Shown here piece after piece: positions 58,204 through 64,000 of a DNA stretch of 64,000 nt. The stretch is from Halorussus salinus (GTDB taxonomy: Archaea; Halobacteriota; Halobacteria; Halobacteriales; Haladaptataceae). The notes under the pieces are model-generated. The model had not been told where the DNA came from. It was given only the letters and a program-made list of their open reading frames with translations, and ran no database searches. Every line of letters begins with the position of its first letter. The stretch's first letter is position 1. Made by a program: the position numbers and the translations under genes. The stretch spans positions 62,001 through 126,000 of the forward strand of contig NZ_SBIS02000011.1 in NCBI RefSeq assembly GCF_004765815.2. The letters run 5' to 3'.

Positions 58204-59341
58204 CGCCACCGAAGCCGCGGCCGACGACCTGCCCGAGGAGTTAGCGGACGCCGACGCGGCCTACCGGGACGTGGAGGCCCGCATCGAGGACCACGGCGAG
58301 GAGACCGTCGAGCGAGTCGCCGACGCCTACGACCGGGCGACCGACCTGCTGGACCGCTACGAGGACCAAGCGACCGGCACCGGCAAGGAGAACTTCAAGA
58401 ACTTCATCCAGTTTCAGGAGCGGTTCTCCTCGCTGGTCGAGGAGTTGCCCGAGGACCTGCCCGAGCGCAACGCCTTCGAGGACGCCGACGACCGCTTCGA
58501 CAAGCGCCGACTCAGCGAGTCGGACTTCGCCGCGGCCCGCGACCGACTCGCCACCGCGAGCGACATCGCGGGTCTGCTGGACGAGCGCCGGGACGCCCTC
58601 GCGGAGTACCGCGAGGTCCGCCGGGAGGTCGGTCACGCTCTGGTGGACGTGCGCGAGGAGATTTCCGAGCGCGAGCGACTGGTCGAGTTGGGCGACGCCG
58701 ACTTGGACGCCCCGGTCGAGGAGATACGCGACCCCATCGAGGCGTACAACGAGGCGGTCGGCGAGGCGTTCGACTCGTTCCGGTCGTCGGCCAGCGCCCG
58801 CGAGGTGCTGTCGTTCGTCGCCGCGACGGAGGACTACTCGCTGGTCGAGTTCCGCGACCCGCCGGACGCCCTTCGGGAGTACGTCGAGACCCGCGACGTG
58901 GGGACCGAACCGATTTCTGACCTGCTGGAGTACGCCCGCTACTCGAACTCGAAGCTCGACCACTACGTCGAGGAGCCGACCGCGCTCAAGCGCGCGGTGG
59001 CGACCAACGAGACCTACCTCGAACGACTCGACGCCGACCCCCTGCGACTCGACTGGCCCCCGCGGTCGGCCGCCGACCTCCGGTGGCGCATCGAGGAGCT
59101 AATCTCGGTCGTCGCCCGGTTCGCCGACGACGAGGTGGTCGCCGACCTGCGCGCGGTCCAGTCGCTCGTGCGCGACGACGCCCGCTTCGAGCGCCTGCGG
59201 ACCGCCGCCGAGGCGAAGACGGAACTGTCCGATTCGGAGCGCGAGAAGGTAGCGAGCGGTGCGATAGAATCGGAACTGGCGGAGTTGCGCGAGAAGAAAG
59301 CGAGATTGGAAGACGCCCGCGAGGAGTATCCCGAGCGGTGA
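58196..59341 (+). CDS. haloarchaeal coiled-coil protein, unknown
   Basis: A 381-residue, very acidic, all-helical protein with heptad-like stretches ([40 protein letters not shown]). No membrane segment or catalytic motif. The start ATG overlaps the end of hisI by eight bases, so it is translated from the hisI message. The family appears restricted to haloarchaea; function unknown. Confidence 0.8.
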   Translation: MSSATEAAADDLPEELADADAAYRDVEARIEDHGEETVERVADAYDRATDLLDRYEDQATGTGKENFKNFIQFQERFSSLVEELPEDLPERNAFEDADDRFDKRRLSESDFAAARDRLATASDIAGLLDERRDALAEYREVRREVGHALVDVREEISERERLVELGDADLDAPVEEIRDPIEAYNEAVGEAFDSFRSSASAREVLSFVAATEDYSLVEFRDPPDALREYVETRDVGTEPISDLLEYARYSNSKLDHYVEEPTALKRAVATNETYLERLDADPLRLDWPPRSAADLRWRIEELISVVARFADDEVVADLRAVQSLVRDDARFERLRTAAEAKTELSDSEREKVASGAIESELAELREKKARLEDAREEYPER

Positions 59342-59373
59342 GCCGCTACGATTCCGGCCAGCGGCACGTCGGG

Positions 59374-59781
59374 TCACTCCAGTGATTGGTGAACGTTCCG
59401 GGAGATGTGGGGTAGCACGTGGCCCGACAGGTAGCCGGTGAACGCACCGCCGAACGCCGCGACCGGGACGATGGCGATCAACGGCATGGTCCCCCAGACT
59501 AGCGTCAGGAAGGTCAGGTCTAGTCTGGCCGCCGACGAGAGCGACGCCGCGTTGAACCACACCAACGCGCCGAAGGCGGCCCACGAGAGACCAGCGCCGA
59601 GCGTCGTCGTCAGGGCACCGTACCCGAGTTGGGCGTCCACGGTGGCGCTGGTCCGCCCCGCGACGAGACCACCGACGACGAGCGAGCCGCTGGAGACGAG
59701 CAACGAGTCGGTCGCCAGAAACAGGGCGGTGAAGACGGCGACCTGACCGAACGCACCGAGTGCGAGCGCCTTTCGATTCAT
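59374..59781 (-). CDS. four-helix membrane protein (DUF5518-like)
   Basis: A 135-residue protein with four Gly/Ala-rich helices (LGAFGQVAVFTALFLATDSL, LVSSGSLVVGGLVAGRTSAT, GALTTTLGAGLSWAAFGALV, LIAIVPVAAFGGAFTGYLSG). The Gly-rich helices and the size are like DUF5518 haloarchaeal proteins, an assignment I hold weakly. A strong TATA box precedes it. Confidence 0.7.
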   Translation of the reverse strand: MNRKALALGAFGQVAVFTALFLATDSLLVSSGSLVVGGLVAGRTSATVDAQLGYGALTTTLGAGLSWAAFGALVWFNAASLSSAARLDLTFLTLVWGTMPLIAIVPVAAFGGAFTGYLSGHVLPHISRNVHQSLE

Positions 59782-59800
59782 GGCGCAGTTTTAGTTCAGA

Positions 59801-59812
59801 TATAATATAAAT
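59801..59812 (-). promoter_or_regulatory. TATA box of the four-helix membrane protein gene
   Basis: ATTTATATTATA on the minus strand, about 25 bases before the ATG at 59781. Confidence 0.6.
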
Positions 59813-59836
59813 TTGTGGGAACAATCGGGCGGAGCG

Positions 59837-61201
59837 TCAGACCTCGGCTTTCGCGGCGCGAAGCTGACCTTCCAGTTCCGCGGCTAGCTCCTCGGCGCGG
59901 GCCTCGTCGCGGGCCTCGGCGTAGATGCGGACCATCGGTTCGGTCCCGCTCGGGCGGGCCAGCACCCACGCGTCGCCGTAGTCGATTCGGTAGCCGTCGA
60001 GGGTGGTGGTCTCGGCGTCGGACTCCTCGGCCTCGCGCTCGGCCGCGGCCAGCAGGGCGTCGCGCTCGGCGTCGGTGTCGTACTCGACGTTGATGCGGAC
60101 GTTGTGGTAGCCGTCGTAGGGCGCGACGACCTCGCTGGCGGGGCGGTCGGCCAGCAGTTCGAGGAACCGGGCGGCGGTGTAGGCACCGTCGCGCGAGAGC
60201 CGGTAGTCGGGGAAGAAGATGCCGCCGTTGCCCTCGCCAGCGACCGGGACCGGCTTGCCCTGCTCGCGGAGTTCCCGGATGCGAGTGATGATGTTGGTCG
60301 AGCCGATGGGCGTCAGTTCGAGGTAGGCGTCCTGCTCGTCGGCCACGTCCACGAGGCGCTGGGAGACGTTGACCGCCGAGACGACCGACTCGCCGGGGTC
60401 GAGTTCCGCGGCCGCGAGCGCGGCGAGCGTGGCGTCGCCCTCGACGTACTCGCCGTTCTCGTCGTAGAAGATGGCGCGGTCGGCGTCGCCGTCGTGGGCG
60501 ATTCCCACGTCGGCGTCGGTCGCCTCGACGAGTCGGCCGAGGTCGCCCAGATTCTCGGGGACGGGTTCGGGGTTCCGGCCGGGGAAGTGGCCGTCGGCCT
60601 GACTGTTGGCGGTGACGACCCGACAGCCGAGTTTCCGGAAGAACTCGGGGCTGGTGAGCGACCCGGCTCCGTGGCCGGGGTCGAGCGCGACGGTCAGGTC
60701 GGCGTCGGCGATGGTCTCGCGGTCTACCGCGTCCAGCAGGGCCTCGACGTACTCGCGGCCCGCGCCCTCGACGCGGCGGCTCTCGCCGGTCTCGCTCCAG
60801 CGCGCCGAGTCGAACTTCTCGGCGAGGAACTTCTGTTCGATGCGCTCTAGCTCCTCGACGGAGAGTTCCACGCCATCGACGCCGATTAGCTTGACGCCGT
60901 TGTACTCCGGCGGGTTGTGCGAGGCGGTTATCATCACGACCGGCATTTCGCGGCGCTCGGCGTAAGCCTGCGCGCCCGGCGTCGGGATGATGCCCAACCT
61001 GTCTACGTCCGCGCCGACGCTGGCGAGACCGCTCGCGGCCGCGTCGGCCAGCATCTCGCCGGTCGCGCGGGTGTCGCGTGCGACCGCCACTCGCTCGGTC
61101 CGCCAGACGGTGCCCGCCGCCTTGGCGACCTTGAGTACGAACTCGGGAGTCAGCGCCTCGTTGGCGACTCCGCGAGTACCACTGGACCCGAACACTTTCA
61201 T
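59837..61201 (-). CDS. glmM: phosphoglucosamine/phosphohexose mutase, GlmM-like
   Basis: A 454-residue alpha-D-phosphohexomutase. Start MKVFGSSGTRGVANEALTPE is the family opening; the active-site Ser is in VMITASHNPPEYNGVKL, the metal loop is AHDGDADRAIFYDENG (DGDxDR), the sugar loop GEGNGGIFFPD and the phosphate loop ARPSGTEPMVRIYAEA. The GlmM-type (rather than phosphomannomutase) label rests on overall similarity to archaeal GlmM and is tentative. ATG 61201 is chosen because it begins the conserved sequence. Confidence 0.9.
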   Translation of the reverse strand: MKVFGSSGTRGVANEALTPEFVLKVAKAAGTVWRTERVAVARDTRATGEMLADAAASGLASVGADVDRLGIIPTPGAQAYAERREMPVVMITASHNPPEYNGVKLIGVDGVELSVEELERIEQKFLAEKFDSARWSETGESRRVEGAGREYVEALLDAVDRETIADADLTVALDPGHGAGSLTSPEFFRKLGCRVVTANSQADGHFPGRNPEPVPENLGDLGRLVEATDADVGIAHDGDADRAIFYDENGEYVEGDATLAALAAAELDPGESVVSAVNVSQRLVDVADEQDAYLELTPIGSTNIITRIRELREQGKPVPVAGEGNGGIFFPDYRLSRDGAYTAARFLELLADRPASEVVAPYDGYHNVRINVEYDTDAERDALLAAAEREAEESDAETTTLDGYRIDYGDAWVLARPSGTEPMVRIYAEARDEARAEELAAELEGQLRAAKAEV

Positions 61202-61341
61202 ACGACACGCTCGGGACCCGCGGGCAAAAGTTATTCCGGAGCGCATCCAGCGAGGGAGTCGTTCACTCCCTTAGCGGGTTGACGGGTCGAGAGCGTGGCC
61301 GTTCGAGAACCGAATCGAGCGCGGCGTCGAAGGCACCGACT

Positions 61342-61407
61342 CGACGCGACGACGACACCGACCCGACGCGACGACGACACCGACCCGACGCGACGACGAC
61401 ACCGACC
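61342..61407 (+). repeat. 22-base tandem repeat, three copies
   Basis: Unit CGACGCGACGACGACACCGA plus CC, at 61342, 61364 and 61386, exact. It ends directly against the start of repeat element D. The stretch 61202-61341 before it contains no gene I can support. Confidence 0.88.
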
Positions 61408-61409
61408 AC

Positions 61410-61630
61410 CCGGCGCGTGCTGGTGCGACGCCGCCGTGGGTCGCACCAACCGCGCGAGGGAGGAGTAGCGCAGTGAAACGAGCAACGCAGTCGGTTGGGG
61501 AGGGTGTGGGCCGCGGTCGCGGTGCTGTGCGGTGCGGGGCGGAAAATCCTTGGAGTCGGCGATAGCTGGAGTCGGCGATAGCCCGCTGTGTGGGTGCTGT
61601 GCGGTAGACTCCCGTGTTCAAGCCTGAAGC
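61410..61630 (+). repeat. dispersed hairpin repeat element, copy D
   Basis: Parts in order: CCGGCGCGTGC; a 9-base-pair hairpin (61421-61429 with 61440-61448); ACCGCGCGAGGGAGGAGTAG; GCAGTCGGTTGGGGAGGGTG; GCGGTCGCGGTGCTGTGCGG; GGAGTCGGCGATAG twice; and a 32-base tail at 61599-61630 that matches 17792-17823 at 31 of 32 positions. It fills the gap between the divergent mutase and propeller genes. Confidence 0.8.
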
Positions 61631-61745
61631 TAGCTTCCTGCAGATTGGCGTTTCGTCTTCCAGTTCTCCGACGACCACCCAGACCGAAGCCCAACCAACA
61701 CATAGAACCCGAACGTTTTCCCGCCCGTCCGACGCTCCTTCGAAC

Positions 61746-62675
61746 ATGGGCATCAGCATCGACGAGAAGCGGGTGTACGACGCCAGCGAGGGACCGACCC
61801 CGGTGTTCGTCGTCGGCGAGTTCGGGGTCGCCCGCGTGGACACCTCCGACGACCTCGTGGGCGAGTTCGGACTGGCCCACCGGTGTACGGCCCGCGACGC
61901 CGCGGGACGAGGAGGGCTCCTCGGGATAGCGACCGACGAGGAGTTACTGGTCGGCGTCTTCGGCGACGCCGAAACGGAAGTTGAGTTCGAACCGCTGGGC
62001 CTCGGCCCGACCGCGGCGGTCGGATTCGCGGCCGACGGGGAACTGGTGGCGGCCCGCGAGGACGGCACGGTCGTCCGCGGAAACGCGACGGGCGGCGGCG
62101 AGACGGGAGACGCGACGGGCGGCGACGAGACGGGAGCGACGAGCGCGGACTCCGGCGGGAGCGCGAGCGGCTGGACCGAACTCGGCGAACTGGACGACGT
62201 GCGAGCCATCGACGGCGACCTCGTGGCCGCCGAATCGGGCGTCTACCGGGCCGTGGGCGACGACCTCCAACACGTGGGCTTGGAGGAGGTCCGCGACGTG
62301 TCCGCCGCGGGCGTGCCGCTGGCCGCGACCGACGACGGCCTCTACAGGCTCGGCAACGGGTGGATGGACGTACTGAACGGAGCGTTCCGGGCCGTCAGTG
62401 CCGCGCCCGCGGAGACGGGTTCGTCCGCGAGGAGCCTCGGGTGGGCGCACGCCGCGGGCGCGGACGGCCTGTTCGCCCGCGAGGAGGGCGCGTGGCAGGC
62501 CGTCGAGTTGCCCGTCTCCGGCGAAGTGGTGGCGCTCGACCACGGCGACGGCGCGTACGCGGTCACGGCCGACGGAACGTTCCTGCTGTCGGTCGGCGAC
62601 GGCTGGCACCACCAGGTTCTCGGATTACGGGGAGTCGAAGCGGTCGCCGTGCCGTCGGGCCAAAGAAACCTCTAG
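61746..62675 (+). CDS. HVO_0234-like beta-propeller protein
   Basis: A 309-residue cytoplasmic protein built of short propeller-type repeats (VFVVGEFGVARVDTSDDLVG, DGDLVAAESGVYRAVGDDLQ, AGADGLFAREEGAWQAVELP). It resembles the haloarchaeal HVO_0234 family of unknown function. A Gly/Thr-rich low-complexity insertion lies near residues 115-140. I start at ATG 61746; the frame is open upstream into repeat element D but that part is not protein-like. Confidence 0.78.
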   Translation: MGISIDEKRVYDASEGPTPVFVVGEFGVARVDTSDDLVGEFGLAHRCTARDAAGRGGLLGIATDEELLVGVFGDAETEVEFEPLGLGPTAAVGFAADGELVAAREDGTVVRGNATGGGETGDATGGDETGATSADSGGSASGWTELGELDDVRAIDGDLVAAESGVYRAVGDDLQHVGLEEVRDVSAAGVPLAATDDGLYRLGNGWMDVLNGAFRAVSAAPAETGSSARSLGWAHAAGADGLFAREEGAWQAVELPVSGEVVALDHGDGAYAVTADGTFLLSVGDGWHHQVLGLRGVEAVAVPSGQRNL

Positions 62676-62786
62676 CTATTTCTAAGCAATATATTCAATA
62701 GTCTTACAAACGGCGGGCTATCTCTATCCGCACCGCCGATGCCGGACACGTCAGTGACGCCGACCGACGAGCCGCGATTGAAAACC

Positions 62787-62795
62787 GATTTACCC
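62787..62795 (+). promoter_or_regulatory. TATA-like site of the PRPP synthetase gene
   Basis: GATTTACCC centred about 26 bases before the ATG at 62817; it decides for this start against an in-frame ATG 26 codons upstream. Confidence 0.5.
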
Positions 62796-62816
62796 GCCGA
62801 CGTACACCCCTCGCAC

Positions 62817-63674
62817 ATGATTATCAGCGGGTCAGCGTCCCAGTCGCTCGCGGCCGAACTCGCGGCCGCACTGGACGAACCTCTGGCGAGCGTCGAGTAC
62901 GAACGATTCCCCGACGGCGAACTGCTGGCGGGCGCGCCCGGCGTCGCCGACGCCGAGGAGTCCCGCGCGGTCGTCGTCGCCTCGACGGTCTCGTCGGACG
63001 CCCACGTCGAACTCCTCCAGTTGCAGGACGCCGCCCGCGAGTGGGGTGCCTCGGAGGTCGTCACCGTCCTGCCGTACATGGGCTACGCCCGCCAAGACGA
63101 GGCGTTCGAGGAGGGCCACCCGGTCTCGGCCCGCGCCGTCGCTCGCGCCATCTCGTCGGGGACCGACCGCGTGCTGACGGTCGAACCCCACGAGGAGGCG
63201 GTCTGTGACTTCTTCGACGTGCCCGCCGAGTCGGTCGACGCCGCGGGACTCCTCGCGGACCCGCTGCCCGCGGACCTCGAAGAGCCGGTCTTCCTCTCGC
63301 CCGACGCAGGAGCGGTGGACATCGCCGAGACGGTCCGGGACGCCTACGGGTCGGGCGCGACCGACTACTTCGAGAAGGTCCGCCACTCCGGGACCGAGGT
63401 CGAGTTGACGCCGAGCGACACGGCCGTTGCGGGCCGCGACGTGGTGGTGACCGACGACATCATCGCCACCGGCTCCACGATGTCCGGCGCGGTCGAGATT
63501 CTGCGCGAGAAGGGTGCCTCGCGCGTGTTCGTCACCTGCGTCCACCCGATGCTGGCCGCCGACGCCTACACGAAGCTCTCGAAGGCTGGCGTCGAGTCGA
63601 TTTGCGGGACCGACACTATCGAGCGACCGGTGAGTGAAGTCTCTGTCGCGCCCGTGCTGGCCGAAAAACTCTGA
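62817..63674 (+). CDS. prs: ribose-phosphate diphosphokinase (PRPP synthetase)
   Basis: A 285-residue archaeal-size PRPP synthetase; it makes PRPP from ribose 5-phosphate and ATP for purine, pyrimidine and histidine synthesis. Visible are VEYERFPDGELLAGAPG, the ATP/metal region TVLPYMGYARQDEAFEEGHP, the catalytic Lys-containing DYFEKVRHSGTEVEL and the PRPP loop VVTDDIIATGSTMSGAVEIL. The product feeds the his genes of this window. Confidence 0.93.
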   Translation: MIISGSASQSLAAELAAALDEPLASVEYERFPDGELLAGAPGVADAEESRAVVVASTVSSDAHVELLQLQDAAREWGASEVVTVLPYMGYARQDEAFEEGHPVSARAVARAISSGTDRVLTVEPHEEAVCDFFDVPAESVDAAGLLADPLPADLEEPVFLSPDAGAVDIAETVRDAYGSGATDYFEKVRHSGTEVELTPSDTAVAGRDVVVTDDIIATGSTMSGAVEILREKGASRVFVTCVHPMLAADAYTKLSKAGVESICGTDTIERPVSEVSVAPVLAEKL

Positions 63675-63692
63675 AAGAAAATCGTCGGTTTT

Positions 63693-64000
63693 CTACGCCT
63701 CTGCTTCCGCCAGCGGCGCAATCGCAATCTCCATCTCGACGCCTTCGACCTCCCACTCCTTGCGGTGGCCGTCCTCGACGCTCCCCACCTCGTCGGCGCG
63801 GACCTCCTCGCGTACGAGGTCCATGCGCTCGGCCACGAGGTCGGCCACGCGGTCGTCGGCGATAGCGAGTTCGAGGAGGATGCGTTCCTCGATGTCGAGG
63901 TCCATCTCCTTGCGCATCTCTTGGACGCGCCGGATGACCTCGCGGGCGTAGCCCTCGCTCTCGATGTCTTCGGTGAGTGCCGTGTCCACGTAGACGACGC
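63693..64000 (-). CDS. ileS: isoleucyl-tRNA synthetase, C-terminal part (5' end outside window)
   Basis: The last 102 codons or so of a minus-strand gene running off the window. The sequence VVYVDTALTEDIESEGYARE followed by VIRRVQEMRKEMDLDIEERI is the C-terminal domain typical of archaeal IleRS after the anticodon-binding region. It ends EIAIAPLAEAEA. IleRS would charge both Ile tRNAs, including the CAU tRNA candidate in this window. Confidence 0.85.
   Translation of the reverse strand, partial: VVYVDTALTEDIESEGYAREVIRRVQEMRKEMDLDIEERILLELAIADDRVADLVAERMDLVREEVRADEVGSVEDGHRKEWEVEGVEMEIAIAPLAEAEA

Overview
The window comes from a haloarchaeon (class Halobacteria). It is GC-rich, its proteins are strongly acidic, and many genes have a TATA box 25-30 bases before the start codon with almost no leader. 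Twin-arginine lipoprotein signals, a PGF-CTERM sorting tail, a haloarchaeal pilin-type N-terminus and several haloarchaea-only families (HVO_0234-like, Hvo_1808-like) agree with this. The genus cannot be fixed by reading alone. I support about 62 protein genes, two of them cut by the window edges, and two tRNA genes. I see no rRNA, CRISPR array or intact insertion sequence.

Layout. 1-3200: an ABC exporter of the LolCDE/MacB type with an exported partner (minus strand). 3502-11194: an FAD amine oxidoreductase, a five-gene branched-chain-amino-acid-type (Liv) ABC importer with a 37-residue ORF inside the operon, and an amidohydrolase of the SAH/MTA deaminase group; this looks like an uptake and catabolism island for a nitrogenous solute. 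11576-19301: a zinc-finger-like hypothetical, a 2-keto-3-deoxygluconate kinase, a PGF-CTERM surface protein, a pilin-like protein, a disulfide oxidoreductase, a YHS protein, a two-segment membrane protein and a stand-alone FlaD/E-type archaellum protein. 19463-23527: a giant PAS/GAF sensor kinase. 23606-30959: a respiratory block in which a copper P-type ATPase, a TauE/DsbD_2-type membrane protein and a His-rich small membrane protein diverge from a ba3-type terminal oxidase operon. 31046-36323: small membrane protein, PQQ-type propeller lipoprotein, a phospholipase C-like zinc protein, tRNA-CAU, tRNA-Asn and the CCA-adding enzyme. 36427-46742: surface protease-like protein, HtrA-type protease, SDR protein, FAD oxidoreductase, Hsp20, SerB and a VapBC pair. 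46758-64000: scattered histidine genes (hisA, hisB, hisI), an ACT-domain regulator, acetyltransferase, sugar dehydrogenase, AI-2E transporter, YigZ, a calcium-repeat metalloprotease, a cation exchanger, a GlmM-type mutase, an HVO_0234-type propeller, PRPP synthetase and the 3' end of ileS.

The most unexpected signal is not a gene. It is a dispersed, hairpin-bearing GC-rich repeat found in intergenic regions on both strands (17586-17823, 18497-18643, 61410-61630, with relatives at 11241-11503 and 43811-44030). Sequence of similar composition also sits inside two coding regions, including a Thr/Ala-rich insertion in the nucleotide-binding domain of the copper ATPase. The oxidase and copper-handling block is the best candidate for a working system with under-described parts.
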